Positions 48,135 through 61,104 of a DNA stretch of 64,000 bases are shown piece after piece. The DNA is from Prochlorococcus sp. AG-402-G06. Its GTDB lineage: Bacteria > Cyanobacteriota > Cyanobacteriia > PCC-6307 > Cyanobiaceae. The translations under genes were made by a program, and so were the position numbers. A model generated the notes under the pieces. The model was not told where the DNA came from, ran no database searches, and worked only from the letters and a program-made list of their open reading frames with translations. Where the stretch lies: positions 17,008 to 81,007 of the forward strand of contig QCHR01000005.1 in NCBI GenBank assembly GCA_003277985.1, given 5' to 3'. How positions within the stretch are numbered: position 1 is the first letter of the stretch; each line of letters starts with the position of its first letter.

Positions 48135-48935
48135 ATGACTAAAAAATCGCGCTTAGATCTTCACTTGCTGACTAAAGGCTTAGTAAAAACTCGTCAAGAA
48201 GCTCAGAAGCTTATCAGAGCAGGCAAAATCAAAACAATCAATGGTCAAATTTTAGATAAGCCAGGTCAAGAAGTTTCAAAAAATCTAGAGATAGAAGTTA
48301 CGCAGCCCTTGAAATATGTATCTAGAGGGGGTGAAAAGTTGGCGGAAGCGTTTAATAAATTTCCTCTAGATATTAAGAATAGGGTTTGTTTAGATGCTGG
48401 GATTTCAACTGGTGGTTTCACAGATTGTCTTTTGCAATTAGGAGCGGCAAAGGTTTATGGCGTTGATGTTGGTTATGGTCAGACTGCATGGAGTATCAGA
48501 AATGATCCAAGAGTAGTTCTTTGGGAGCGTACCAATATTAGGCATTTAACTCCTGAAAAATTGTTTAAGGATGGAGACCCAATACCAGACTTCGCAGTTG
48601 CAGACTTGTCTTTTATCTCTCTTAAAATTGTTTTGCCCAGTCTTAAGTCTCTTCTTCAATCTAACCACTCTGAGTTACTTGTACTAGTGAAACCTCAATT
48701 CGAAGTTGGCAAAGATAAAGTGGGTAAAGGAGGAGTAGTTCGTGATCATTTACTGCATGCAGAGGCTATAGAGGGTGTAGCAATCGAATCTAAAAAACAT
48801 GGATGGTACCCAAGAGGATTGATCGCATCTCCTTTAAAGGGTCCTGCTGGTAATCAAGAATATCTTCTTTGGATGGGTGATGAAGTTGAAGGAAGTATTG
48901 AAATTGAAAAAATGTTAAATGCTTTATTCTTCTAA
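48135..48935 (+). CDS. tlyA: TlyA-family rRNA methyltransferase/hemolysin A
   Basis: S4 domain RLDLHLLTKGLVKTRQEAQKLIRAGKI, YVSRGGEKLAEA, CLDAGISTGGFTDCLLQLGA. Confidence 0.94.
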   Translation: MTKKSRLDLHLLTKGLVKTRQEAQKLIRAGKIKTINGQILDKPGQEVSKNLEIEVTQPLKYVSRGGEKLAEAFNKFPLDIKNRVCLDAGISTGGFTDCLLQLGAAKVYGVDVGYGQTAWSIRNDPRVVLWERTNIRHLTPEKLFKDGDPIPDFAVADLSFISLKIVLPSLKSLLQSNHSELLVLVKPQFEVGKDKVGKGGVVRDHLLHAEAIEGVAIESKKHGWYPRGLIASPLKGPAGNQEYLLWMGDEVEGSIEIEKMLNALFF

Positions 48936-48945
48936 ATTGTTGCGA

Positions 48946-49320
<375 letters not shown>

Positions 49321-49323
49321 TTA

Positions 49324-49551
49324 TCAGATTTTGTCTATTTGACTTAGAGAATTGATGAAATTTATATCTAAACCGGCCTTTTGAGCATCTTCACTAAGCA
49401 TTTCAGCATCATTGGTAGGAATTATTACTAGACCATTACTGATTGATTCCCAATGGTTTGATTCAAAATGAGTTTGTAGCCAAAGGATTCCATGAACACT
49501 TATGGGTTCTATTTGAGTTCCATTTCGTTTATCAGAAAGCCTGATGTCCAT
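49324..49551 (-). CDS. Hypothetical protein, 75 aa
   Basis: ORF just upstream of glnB on the same strand. Confidence 0.55.
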   Translation of the reverse strand: MDIRLSDKRNGTQIEPISVHGILWLQTHFESNHWESISNGLVIIPTNDAEMLSEDAQKAGLDINFINSLSQIDKI

Positions 49552-49724
49552 GTAAAAGTTTTAACTATGTCTATTAAGAGGGATAGCGAAGATTAGTTTT
49601 GTACCTAATGATACAAATAAGCTTTTTTGCATCGTTTCGCTAGTTTTTGATTAGAAGAATTTATTTAAAGTTTGAATTTTTAATCAAGCTTTTATGTAGT
49701 GTGAGTTTTAAATGCAACTAAAAT

Positions 49725-50147
49725 GTGATTAGACAAGAAAAAGACATTAAAAAAGAAATTATGTATGGGGAGAGGGAAATAGAGGCTGGGAGCTTAATTT
49801 GTTTTCCAAATCCAAATATTGATAGAGATTATGAAATTTTAATAGATTTCCCTGAATTCACATGTAAGTGCCCTTTTTCTGGATATCCTGATTTTGCAAC
49901 TTTGAGAATTAAATATCAACCAAATACTAAGGTTATAGAATTAAAAGCAATTAAACTTTACTTAAACAGCTTTCGAGAAAAGAAAATATCTCACGAAGAA
50001 GTTGCTAATCAAATAATCGATGACTTTGTTGAAATTTCTGATCCTAAGTGGATGCAATTAGAAGCTGATTTTAACCCTAGGGGTAATGTTCATACAATCA
50101 TAAGAGTCTGTCATGGTAAGAGAAATAATTTAGAACTAATTCACTAA
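49725..50147 (+). CDS. queF: NADPH-dependent 7-cyano-7-deazaguanine reductase
   Basis: FTCKCPFSGYPDFATLRIKYQP, ELKAIKLYLNSFREKKISHE; GTG start. Confidence 0.95.
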   Translation: MIRQEKDIKKEIMYGEREIEAGSLICFPNPNIDRDYEILIDFPEFTCKCPFSGYPDFATLRIKYQPNTKVIELKAIKLYLNSFREKKISHEEVANQIIDDFVEISDPKWMQLEADFNPRGNVHTIIRVCHGKRNNLELIH

Positions 50148-51416
50148 TAAACTAATAAAATTTGGAAATTCTTTTGAAAGACCAGAGAGATTTCTATTGC
50201 TTAATCCACCTATATAAATCATAGATTTTTCCTTTTCATATAAGACCCATATTTTCTTAGTTGAAATAATACTAAGTGAACCTCCAATAAGTATTATCGC
50301 AAAACTGGTATATACAAGGGGTACTCCAGGGTCATGCTTTAATAGTAAACCACTACTTGGAATTATATTGATTATCTTTATTGAGGTGTCTTTGACTTTT
50401 GCTTCCTTATTTGTACTTAATGTTGTAAGTGCTGTGCCATCACTATCGTAAATACTTACTGGACCTGTTTCATTATTTACCGTTACTAAAATTGGGTCTT
50501 TACCATCTTTTTTTATAGGTATAACTGTCCCCCAAACTTGTTCACCTAGCTCAGGTATAGGTTCTATTGGAATTTGTAATTTCGGACTATTTTCAATTTG
50601 AAGAGTTATTGCTGCTAATGACCATTCGGCTTGATATAATGTTAGCCCTTTATATCTTAATGGATAATTAACACTAATTTCTTTTAATTGATTACTTCCA
50701 TTAGGTTCAATAATATTGACTACAGATCTATACTGCTCAGCTCTTCCTTGCGGGTCTCTTTCTATTTGAAATTTTTCTAATTTAATAGTTAAACCTCTCT
50801 CTTCATTTTTGTTTAATAAATCTATTGATCTGCCAGGGGCTAGAAATTTTTCTATGGTTTCCCCGTTCAACGACCCATATGTTGCTCCCAACATTAATAG
50901 GATCATTCCTAAATGAATTAATATAGGCCCTAATCTTCCTATTACTCCTTTGCGAGCAGCGATCCTTCCATCTGTTTCTTTGACATTCCAACCTTGTTTT
51001 TTTAAATTTATTTTTATTTTTTCTAGGCCTTTCGAGTAATTATTAGTCACTATAGTTTGAGCAATAGAAAGTTTTGCTATTTGACGAGGTGATTTATAAT
51101 CTATCCAGTTTAATGCTGACTTAAGTATAGGTAATTGTCTTCTAAAACTACAAACTGCAAGAGCTAGGCCAAGCCAAATTAGTAAGAATAAAAACCAAAA
51201 ACTTGTATAGACATGATTGAATTCAAAAAGTACTAATATATTTCCATTGATTATTCCCAGAATAGGATTTGTATTAAAATTTTCGTAATAGAATTGATCT
51301 GATTCTTGTTGTGGTATTAAAGTCCCAGCTGCACATGAAATAGCTATTAATAATAATAGTAATATCGCAATCTTTAAGCTAGAAAGCCAGTTTAAAACTA
51401 GGCTGATTTTTTTCAT
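50136..51416 (-). CDS. ccs1: Cytochrome c biogenesis protein Ccs1/ResB
   Basis: LNWLSSLKIAILLLLLIAISCAAGTLIPQ, RLGPILIHLGMILLMLGATYG; adjacent to ccdA. Confidence 0.93.
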   Translation of the reverse strand: MKKISLVLNWLSSLKIAILLLLLIAISCAAGTLIPQQESDQFYYENFNTNPILGIINGNILVLFEFNHVYTSFWFLFLLIWLGLALAVCSFRRQLPILKSALNWIDYKSPRQIAKLSIAQTIVTNNYSKGLEKIKINLKKQGWNVKETDGRIAARKGVIGRLGPILIHLGMILLMLGATYGSLNGETIEKFLAPGRSIDLLNKNEERGLTIKLEKFQIERDPQGRAEQYRSVVNIIEPNGSNQLKEISVNYPLRYKGLTLYQAEWSLAAITLQIENSPKLQIPIEPIPELGEQVWGTVIPIKKDGKDPILVTVNNETGPVSIYDSDGTALTTLSTNKEAKVKDTSIKIINIIPSSGLLLKHDPGVPLVYTSFAIILIGGSLSIISTKKIWVLYEKEKSMIYIGGLSNRNLSGLSKEFPNFISLLVN

Positions 51417-51422
51417 CTATTT

Positions 51423-52163
51423 TTAGATCCAAATAGAAATAAGGCTCATAAGACCTATGGTTAACAAAATGAAGCCACTAATTGCTGGAACCCATTGCCC
51501 AATAGGTCGCAACGATAATAATTTTGGAATACTTGCTGCAAAAGTACCTGCTAAAAATAAAGGAACAATTTGTCCAATCGCAAAACTTCCAAGAAAAATT
51601 GTGCCACTAAGAGGATTTCCTTGTTTCGCAACCCAGGCGAGAAGAACTGCAAGAACTGGAGTAGTACAAGGCGAGGAGGCTAATCCAAAAGCAAAACCTG
51701 CTGAAACTGGAGCGAATGCAGGAGGAACTTGATTTGTCCAAATTTCAGGATCAGGTCCAGACGGAAGTGAGAATTTTACAATCCCAAGAAGATTTAGACC
51801 CATAATTATTGCTAGAGAACTTATGAATATTGAAAAGAAACCCGGTAATTGGCCATAAATTTTTCCTAAAAACCCGCTTAGAGTTCCTAATACAACCAGA
51901 GAAATAACTATGCCGCTACAGAAACTAATCGTTTTTTGTAAAGGGTTTTGATTATTTGTAAATCCAGCTAAATATGCAACTGTTATTGGTAAAAGTGATA
52001 ATGAACAGGGCCCTAAACTAGTCAAAAGTCCTCCCGTGAAAACTATCAAAATTGTCAAAGGGGATGGATGATTCAGCCCATTATTGATTAACTGCTCGCC
52101 AAAACGAGTCAAATCAGAGAAGATTAAACTTATGGAAGAAATGTTCAAAAAGAGATTTGCCAA
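51423..52163 (-). CDS. ccdA: Cytochrome c biogenesis protein CcdA
   Basis: FTGGLLTSLGPCSLSLLPITVAYLAG, GLASSPCTTPVLAVLL. Confidence 0.93.
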   Translation of the reverse strand: MANLFLNISSISLIFSDLTRFGEQLINNGLNHPSPLTILIVFTGGLLTSLGPCSLSLLPITVAYLAGFTNNQNPLQKTISFCSGIVISLVVLGTLSGFLGKIYGQLPGFFSIFISSLAIIMGLNLLGIVKFSLPSGPDPEIWTNQVPPAFAPVSAGFAFGLASSPCTTPVLAVLLAWVAKQGNPLSGTIFLGSFAIGQIVPLFLAGTFAASIPKLLSLRPIGQWVPAISGFILLTIGLMSLISIWI

Positions 52164-52182
52164 TCTTAGCTCTTACAACAGA

Positions 52183-53415
52183 TTATCTAGTTAAAAGTCT
52201 ATTTGAGGGATTTTTAATTAATAAATCTGAAGATTCAATGGAGGCTCTTACTAATAAGGCAGCTATTAGTAAGCTTGAAATCAATGAGTTTCCCCCATAA
52301 CTAATCAAAGGGAAGGGTAGACCAGTTGTAGGCATTGCGCCTGATGCAACAGCTATGTGCATGATTGATTGGCCAACAAGAATAGTACCTGCTCCAATAG
52401 AGATTAGTTTAGAATAATTATTTCTACAATTAATAGATATTTTAAAAGTTAAATATGCAACTACAAGTAAAAATGACAAAAGTAAAATAGATCCAAAGAA
52501 TCCAAATTCTTCTGCAAAAACAGCAAATATAAAATCAGTACTTCTGTAAGGTAGATATTGTAGCTTTTGCATAGAAAGGCCATACCCCTCTCCAAACAGA
52601 CCACCCGAACCAATAGCGTAAAGACTCTGAATTAATTGATAGCCACTTTCTTGTGGATCTTTCCATGGGTTAATAAATGACAAAACTCGGCTTTGTTGAT
52701 AAGCATTAAAAAAAATACTTATGGAGCCAATAGTCAATCCTGATAGAGCCGTATTGAAAAGATAGCGGAAATTAATACCAGCTGCCAAGGCAATCATCCA
52801 AAGCAATATTCCTATTAATGCAGCTGTGCTTAAATTTGGCTGTTTTATAATTAATAAAATAATCGATGCAAAAATAGTTAACCAAAAAAGCTTTTTTTCT
52901 GAATTTATTCTTTCCCATTGACCAAAAAGTTTTGCACTTTGGAGAATAATAAAAGGTTTGATTAACTCAGATGGTTGAACTTGTATTGGACCTATAATCA
53001 ACCATCGAGTAGATCCATTTACAGTGCTACCGAAAAAGCTTGTTAAGGCAATAAGAACCATTCCTAATAAAAGGCATGGTCCTGAAAGCCTAAGCCAGCT
53101 TTTTAGATTAATATTGATAGCGAGGTAAAAAATGCTCCAACTAGCTATCAGCCATATTATTTGTCTTTTAATGTAGTAAGAACCTTCTCCCATTTCTCTA
53201 ATAGCTACCCACCAACTAGCTGATCCAAGAATGAAAATTCCTGAGATGCTCCAAAATGCTATTAATCCAATAATTAAACGTCCTTCCTTAGGCCAAAAAG
53301 GCCAAGGTAATGGAAGTATCTTATTGTTTATTAAGTTATCTAGATAATCTTTTGATTCGTGAGCATGTTTTACTTTGGGTTCACGAAGAATTTTTTTATT
53401 AGAAATATTACTCAA
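52183..53415 (-). CDS. ftsW: FtsW/RodA/SpoVE-family protein
   Basis: GEGYGLSMQKLQYLPYRSTDFIFAVFAEEFGFFG, PTTGLPFPLISYGGNSL. Confidence 0.93.
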   Translation of the reverse strand: MSNISNKKILREPKVKHAHESKDYLDNLINNKILPLPWPFWPKEGRLIIGLIAFWSISGIFILGSASWWVAIREMGEGSYYIKRQIIWLIASWSIFYLAININLKSWLRLSGPCLLLGMVLIALTSFFGSTVNGSTRWLIIGPIQVQPSELIKPFIILQSAKLFGQWERINSEKKLFWLTIFASIILLIIKQPNLSTAALIGILLWMIALAAGINFRYLFNTALSGLTIGSISIFFNAYQQSRVLSFINPWKDPQESGYQLIQSLYAIGSGGLFGEGYGLSMQKLQYLPYRSTDFIFAVFAEEFGFFGSILLLSFLLVVAYLTFKISINCRNNYSKLISIGAGTILVGQSIMHIAVASGAMPTTGLPFPLISYGGNSLISSLLIAALLVRASIESSDLLIKNPSNRLLTR

Positions 53416-53840
53416 AGGGTCTTTTGCTTATATACCATTGAGACGCCTAATTGGCATTTTGCCAAGTCTGTAAAATTTAATTAGTTTACTTTTTATGGAA
53501 TTGAAAAATCTAAGAAGGTTTTTATAAGGTAAATTAATTGTTAGTTTTTAGAGATAAAATTAAAAAAAACAGATCTTTTAGTAATTATTTATTTCATATC
53601 ATTAGGCTTAAATTTTTAAAGAAAATATATATAGATTAATTTTGTACAATTAAAACCTTGCTTCAAATTTTTTGAATTAATTAATAAATTAATTAACTTT
53701 ATAGATTGACTAATAAAAAATTTTTTTGTTTTGATGCAAGTCTCGTGATAGATTCCCCGGGCCTTTGCAGAGAGCTTAGGTGTCTTGTTTGCAAAACAAC
53801 TTCTCAGTACCACTAAGGAGCTTCAGTAGGAGGAATTTTA

Positions 53841-54260
53841 GTGGCATCTGAGATTGTTGAAAATTGCTCAAGTCATGATCCTCTTCTGGATATTGATTCA
53901 TCGGATTCATCGTCCGGAGTCAAAACAGACGAATATCTTGAACTTCAATTTCGAGTATTCCGTCTGACATGTCTATTGACTATTTTTTCTGTTGGCATAG
54001 CAGGTTTCTTTTGGGGGACCCAAGCTAGTGCAAGCCTCCTTGTAGGTGCTTTATCAGGAATTTTTTATTTTCGCTTGCTTGCTCGCGGAGTTGGAAGATT
54101 AGGTACTTCATCAAAAATAGTCGGTAAAGTCCAGTTGTTAGTTCCGGTCCTTTTGGTTTTAGGATCTTCAAGATTTCCTCAACTTGATTTGATTCCGGCG
54201 CTTTTAGGATTTTTGCTTTATAAACCAGCGTTAATTATTCAGTTTCTATCTATGCCATAG
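53841..54260 (+). CDS. atpI: ATP synthase protein I-like
   Basis: First gene of atp operon, four hydrophobic segments; GTG start. Confidence 0.8.
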   Translation: MASEIVENCSSHDPLLDIDSSDSSSGVKTDEYLELQFRVFRLTCLLTIFSVGIAGFFWGTQASASLLVGALSGIFYFRLLARGVGRLGTSSKIVGKVQLLVPVLLVLGSSRFPQLDLIPALLGFLLYKPALIIQFLSMP

Positions 54261-54335
54261 GGCTTATCTAGAAATTAAATTTTTAAGTTTTGTTTGTTTG
54301 GCTTTTATTTTCTACGCAACCTAACTTCCAGATAA

Positions 54336-55061
54336 ATGGGTTTTTTGCCATTTGTTTTTCCTTTTGCTGAATTAGAGGTGGGTCAACATCTCTATTGGCA
54401 AATTGGAAATCTTAGAATTCACGGCCAAGTTTTTATGACTTCATGGCTGCTAATAGGCGCTTTGCTTGCCTTAGTAGTTATTGGAACAAAAAAAATGGAG
54501 CGTGATCCAAAAGGTGTTCAAAATCTTTTGGAATTTCTATGGGATTACATACGTGATCTCGCAAGAACACAAATTGGTGAAAAGGTTTATAGAGATTGGA
54601 TGCCTTTCATCGGAACCCTCTTTCTGTTCATATTTGTGAGCAACTGGGGCGGAGCATTAGTTCCATGGAAGCTGATAGAACTACCAAGTGGTGAACTTGG
54701 TGCTCCTACAGCTGACATAAACACGACTGTTGCTTTAGCACTACTGGTATCTCTCTCCTATTTCTATGCGGGGTTGAGCAATAAAGGTTTGCGTTACTTC
54801 GAGTATTACGTTCACCCAACGCCAATAATGCTCCCATTTAAAATTGTTGAAGACTTTACAAAGCCTCTCTCTCTCTCATTCCGTTTATTTGGAAACATTC
54901 TGGCTGATGAACTGGTTGTAGCGGTACTTGTGTTTCTTGTACCTCTTGTCCTTCCTGTTCCTGTTATGTTTCTAGGCTTGTTTACTAGTGCTATTCAAGC
55001 TTTGATTTTTGCCACTCTTGCTGCTTATTACATCGGGGAAGCAGTTGAAGAGCATCATTAA
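54336..55061 (+). CDS. atpB: ATP synthase subunit a
   Basis: [33 protein letters not shown]. Confidence 0.97.
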   Translation: MGFLPFVFPFAELEVGQHLYWQIGNLRIHGQVFMTSWLLIGALLALVVIGTKKMERDPKGVQNLLEFLWDYIRDLARTQIGEKVYRDWMPFIGTLFLFIFVSNWGGALVPWKLIELPSGELGAPTADINTTVALALLVSLSYFYAGLSNKGLRYFEYYVHPTPIMLPFKIVEDFTKPLSLSFRLFGNILADELVVAVLVFLVPLVLPVPVMFLGLFTSAIQALIFATLAAYYIGEAVEEHH

Positions 55062-55196
55062 TCATGATTTTTTGCTATTGAATTAACTTTTCAATGGCAT
55101 ATTTCCTGCTTTTAGGTCTGAAATTCTTTCAGTATCATCTCAAGAACTATGAGATGCACCCCTCGCAGGTATAAACTCCCGTTCACAACTCTATAA

Positions 55197-55478
<282 letters not shown>

Positions 55479-55481
55479 ATA

Positions 55482-55545
55482 TTTCAAAAAAGGGCTGATT
55501 GAGTAAATTAATCAATTTATTAACTTTCAGCCCCAAAATTTGAAA
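55482..55545 (+). promoter_or_regulatory. Long imperfect stem-loop right after atpE
   Basis: tttcaaaaaagggctga (55482-55498) pairs imperfectly with tcagccccaaaatttgaaa (55527-55545); core GGGCTGA/TCAGCCC perfect. Confidence 0.6.
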
Positions 55546-55606
55546 ATTCTTTCGCAAATTTCAATTGCCGTTATACGGCCCGCTTAAATTCTTGCACCCC
55601 TAGCTA

Positions 55607-56068
55607 ATGCCAACTTTGTTTTTGTTTGGTGCCTCTGAGGGAGGTCTGTTTGATTTCGATGCAACTCTTCCGCTAATGGCGGTTCAAGTTGTATTGCTTA
55701 CTTTCATACTTAATGCTCTTTTCTTCAAACCTGTTGGGAAGGTAGTTGAAGAAAGAGAAGATTATGTCAATACAAGTCGGGCAGAAGCAAAGAAAAAAAT
55801 TGCTGAGGTTGAAAGACTAGAGACTGAACTCAAAGATCAGCTCAAAGAAGCTCGTCTTGAAGCCCAGAAAGTTATTCTTGAGGCTGAGCAGGATTCTGAG
55901 AATCTTTATAAAGAAGCTCTTGCTCTTGCTACTTCAGAGGCAAATGCATCGAGAGAGAAAGCTAGACGTGAGATTGATTCACAAAGAGATGAAGCTCTTA
56001 ATCAACTCAAAGGCGAGGCTGACAATCTTGGTGATTTGATTATTGAAAGACTCTTGGCAAAAAAATGA
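55607..56068 (+). CDS. atpF': ATP synthase subunit b'
   Basis: [35 protein letters not shown]; between c and b. Confidence 0.95.
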   Translation: MPTLFLFGASEGGLFDFDATLPLMAVQVVLLTFILNALFFKPVGKVVEEREDYVNTSRAEAKKKIAEVERLETELKDQLKEARLEAQKVILEAEQDSENLYKEALALATSEANASREKARREIDSQRDEALNQLKGEADNLGDLIIERLLAKK

Positions 56069-56577
56069 CTTCTTTAATTTTCGCTTCCGAAGGCTTTGGC
56101 CTCAATTTAAATATTTTTGAGACCAACATTATCAACTTAGCTGTTGTTGTTTTTGGCCTCTATAAGTTCTTACCTGGCTTTTTAGGAAAGATACTTGAAA
56201 GACGAAGAACTACGATCCTCTCTGACTTGAAAGATGCAGAAGAGCGTTTAATCCAAGCACAAGATTCTCTTTCACAAGCAAAAGACGAACTTGCCTCAGC
56301 AAAGCAAAAAGCAGACAAAATCAGAAATGATTGCAAAGCTAGAGCAGAAGCAATTCGTTTAGAAAGTGAAAAAAGAACTGTTGAAGAAATGGCAAGAATT
56401 AAACAAGGAGCTGCGTCTGACTTAAATGCTGAAGCTACAAGAGTGACTTCTCAATTAAGAAAAGAGGCAGCAGAACTTGCTATTGAAAAAGCATTAGCAA
56501 TGCTTCCTAAAAAGTTAGATTCAAATACTCAAGATAATTTTCTTAAACATTCAATTAAAAATATTGGAGAGAACTAA
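56065..56577 (+). CDS. atpF: ATP synthase subunit b
   Basis: [37 protein letters not shown]. Confidence 0.95.
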   Translation: MTSLIFASEGFGLNLNIFETNIINLAVVVFGLYKFLPGFLGKILERRRTTILSDLKDAEERLIQAQDSLSQAKDELASAKQKADKIRNDCKARAEAIRLESEKRTVEEMARIKQGAASDLNAEATRVTSQLRKEAAELAIEKALAMLPKKLDSNTQDNFLKHSIKNIGEN

Positions 56578-57125
56578 TGCCACTACTTAACACTATTACT
56601 ACTCCATATGCTGAAGCGTTCCTTCAAGTGGCTGAGAGCCGCAACGAGGTAGATGAAGTAGTAACTCAAGCTAAATCTATTTTAGAACTTTGGGATGATT
56701 GCCCTGAATTTAGTGATGCGATGTCATCACCAGTTTTAGAGGTTGATCAGAAGAAAGCAGCTTTAGAAAAGATTTTCTCTGGTCAGCTAACTCCTTCTTT
56801 CTTAAACCTTCTCAAACTTTTGGCAGATCGACAGAGAATTGGATTGTTGAATTCGGTTCTTGAAAGATTATTGGAAATCTATCGAGAACAAAGAAATATT
56901 GCTTTAGCAACAATTACTTCAGCTTCAGCTTTAAATGAAGATCAACAATCTGAGCTACTTAAGAAAGTACAATCTATAGCTGGTACAGATAATTTGGAAA
57001 TCGATCTCAAAGTCGACTCTGAATTGCTGGGTGGCTTTGTGGTCAATGTTGGATCAAAGGTCATTGATGCCAGCATCGCAGGCCAAGTCAGACGACTTGG
57101 TCTTGCTTTGGCCAAGGTCAGCTAA
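56577..57125 (+). CDS. atpH: ATP synthase subunit delta
   Basis: YAEAFLQVAE...LGGFVVNVGSKVIDASIAGQVRRLG. Confidence 0.95.
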   Translation: MPLLNTITTPYAEAFLQVAESRNEVDEVVTQAKSILELWDDCPEFSDAMSSPVLEVDQKKAALEKIFSGQLTPSFLNLLKLLADRQRIGLLNSVLERLLEIYREQRNIALATITSASALNEDQQSELLKKVQSIAGTDNLEIDLKVDSELLGGFVVNVGSKVIDASIAGQVRRLGLALAKVS

Positions 57126-57177
57126 TTCTCAACTGACTTTCTTCTCTTCTTCTTCCCTTTAATCTTCTCCAACTTAA

Positions 57178-58701
<1,524 letters not shown>

Positions 58702-58731
58702 ATCAAGGCTACCTAAGAGAGACAATTACCT

Positions 58732-59682
58732 ATGGCTAACCTCAAGGACATAAGAGACAGAATTGTATCTGTCAAAAACACCAGAAAAATCACAGAAGCG
58801 ATGAGACTCGTTGCTGCTGCTAAAGTTCGAAGAGCACAGGATCAGGTCCTACGGAGTAGACCTTTCGCTGATAGATTGGCAAGGGTTTTAGAAAACATAC
58901 AATCAAGAATGCAGTTTGAAGCTGCTGATTCTCCTCTGCTAAATAGGCGTGAAGTTAAGACAATTACTCTCTTAGCCGTTACTGGGGATAGAGGATTATG
59001 TGGAGGTTATAATGCAAATATTATTAAACGTACAGAGAAACGCTATGCCGAATTAAAAGGTCAAGGATTTAGTCCTGACTTGGTCTTAATTGGTAAGAAA
59101 GCAATAGGTTATTTCGAGAATAGATCTAGTCTTTATAATATAAGAGCTACTTTTAAAGAATTAGAACAAGTTCCTACTTCTGAGGATGCTGGCTCTATTA
59201 CGAGTGAAGTATTAGCAGAATTTCTCTCTGAAAGTACTGATCGAGTAGAGGTAATTTTTACTAAGTTTGTAAGCTTGGTTAGTTGTAATCCAACAATACA
59301 AACCCTTTTACCTTTAGATCCTCAAGGAATAGCAGATTCAGAAGATGAAATCTTTAGATTAACTACAAAAGATAGCCAATTAATTATTGAGAAAGAGGCT
59401 GCTCCTTCGAATGAAGAGCCAAAATTACCATCGGATATTGTTTTTGAACAAAGTCCTGACCAACTTTTGAATGCTCTCTTACCTCTTTATTTACAGAATC
59501 AATTGCTACGTGCATTGCAGGAGTCTGCTGCTTCAGAGTTGGCGAGTAGAATGACTGCAATGAATAACGCTAGTGATAATGCAAAGGAATTGGCTAAAAA
59601 CCTTACTATTGACTATAACAAGGCTAGACAAGCAGCAATTACGCAAGAAATTCTAGAAGTTGTAGGTGGCGCAGCAGCGTAG
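58732..59682 (+). CDS. atpG: ATP synthase subunit gamma
   Basis: [36 protein letters not shown]; terminal [14 protein letters not shown]. Confidence 0.98.
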   Translation: MANLKDIRDRIVSVKNTRKITEAMRLVAAAKVRRAQDQVLRSRPFADRLARVLENIQSRMQFEAADSPLLNRREVKTITLLAVTGDRGLCGGYNANIIKRTEKRYAELKGQGFSPDLVLIGKKAIGYFENRSSLYNIRATFKELEQVPTSEDAGSITSEVLAEFLSESTDRVEVIFTKFVSLVSCNPTIQTLLPLDPQGIADSEDEIFRLTTKDSQLIIEKEAAPSNEEPKLPSDIVFEQSPDQLLNALLPLYLQNQLLRALQESAASELASRMTAMNNASDNAKELAKNLTIDYNKARQAAITQEILEVVGGAAA

Positions 59683-59735
59683 TCTCCTTTTTGTCTTTAA
59701 TTTTGCGAATTCTCAAAGTATAAGTAATTAATAAA

Positions 59736-59963
59736 GTGAATCTTGAATTTTTAGAATTAGACCTTGATTGGCCTGCTGAATTAAGTTTATTTGATTTGAA
59801 AAAATATATTTTGTCTAAGCTAATAGAGTATGGTGAACCACTTAGGTGGGCCATTACTTCAGTAACTACTAATTCTGAAAAAAAAAGCCAGGTAATATCC
59901 GTCGAAGTTGTTTTGATTATTAATCAAGATAAGGGGATAGGTATCAATTCTGAATTGAGTTGA
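59736..59963 (+). CDS. Hypothetical protein, 75 aa
   Basis: GTG-start ORF between atpG and the DUF3326 gene; coding-like composition. Confidence 0.6.
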   Translation: MNLEFLELDLDWPAELSLFDLKKYILSKLIEYGEPLRWAITSVTTNSEKKSQVISVEVVLIINQDKGIGINSELS

Positions 59964-59975
59964 ATTCGTTTCTGT

Positions 59976-61088
59976 ATGACTATTACTGACCCGTTGCCAA
60001 CATTATTGATTATACCTACTGGGATAGGGTGCAGTGTTGGTGGATATGCAGGGGATGCAATCCCTGCAGCAAGATTATTAGCTTCTGCTAGTGAATGTTT
60101 AATAACTCATCCCAATGTTATGAATGGCGGATCTTTGTATTGGCCAGATTCTTGTATCCAATATGTAGAGGGGTATAGTTTAAATCTTTTTGCCGCTGGA
60201 GAAGTGTTTCTTAAACCAGTAAGACAACAAAAAGTAGGTTTATTATTAGATGCTGGCTTAGAGTCTGATTTAAAGAAAAGACATTTACAAGTTGCTGATG
60301 GCTGTGTAGCAAGTTTGGGGTTAAATATTGGCCCAGTAATTACTACTGAAAGAGCGATACAAATCAATCTAAAAAAAGGTTTAAGTGGCTCGAGCTGGGG
60401 AAATATCGAAGAACCAGATGTTCTTTTAAGGGCCGCTGAGAAACTTAAGAAAGCTGGTGCAACTGCAATTGCTGTAGTAACGCGCTTGCCTGATGATAGT
60501 GATGGATTAGAGACTCAACTTTATCGACAAGGGAATGGTGTAGATGTTATTGCGGGGGTCGAAGCTGTAATAAGTCATTTTCTTGTAAAACATTTATTGA
60601 TACCATGTGCACATGCACCGGGCTTACACCCTTTACCAATTGATTATGATCTTGATCCTCGCACCTCAGGAGAGGAGATAGGATATACATTTTTGCAAAG
60701 TGTTTTAGTTGGTCTTAGTCGTGCTCCCGATCTGATTTGTAAGTCAGCATTGAAAACCAAAGAAAATGCTCTTTTACCGGTGAAAAGTATTTTAAGTAAT
60801 AGGGATTTAGGAGCAGTTGTTGTGCCACAGGGCGCATTAGGTGGCGAAGCAGTTTTATCTTGTATCGAGAGATTTATTCCCTTGATAATAGTTTCTAATC
60901 AAGGTGTATTAAATGTAAGCTCAACAAAGATGAGGCTAGATTGCTTAAGTGGCGAAAAATACAATAATATTTTGCATGCTGAAAATTATGTAGAGGCTGC
61001 AGGACTAATAACAGCTTTACGTCACGGAATTAATATTAAGTCTTTGCAAAGACCAATTGATTGCTTAAGGGAATATGATGCTGATTAG
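59976..61088 (+). CDS. DUF3326-family protein
   Basis: LLIIPTGIGCSVGGYAGDAIPAARLLASASECLITHPNVMNGGSLYWP; cyanobacteria/plastid conserved family. Confidence 0.8.
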   Translation: MTITDPLPTLLIIPTGIGCSVGGYAGDAIPAARLLASASECLITHPNVMNGGSLYWPDSCIQYVEGYSLNLFAAGEVFLKPVRQQKVGLLLDAGLESDLKKRHLQVADGCVASLGLNIGPVITTERAIQINLKKGLSGSSWGNIEEPDVLLRAAEKLKKAGATAIAVVTRLPDDSDGLETQLYRQGNGVDVIAGVEAVISHFLVKHLLIPCAHAPGLHPLPIDYDLDPRTSGEEIGYTFLQSVLVGLSRAPDLICKSALKTKENALLPVKSILSNRDLGAVVVPQGALGGEAVLSCIERFIPLIIVSNQGVLNVSSTKMRLDCLSGEKYNNILHAENYVEAAGLITALRHGINIKSLQRPIDCLREYDAD

Positions 61089-61104
61089 AAGTAAAAGTAA
61101 TGAT

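Noticed and set aside
53616-53813. Minus ORF 65 aa upstream of atpI
   Set aside because: AT-rich intergenic ORF with no recognisable motif.
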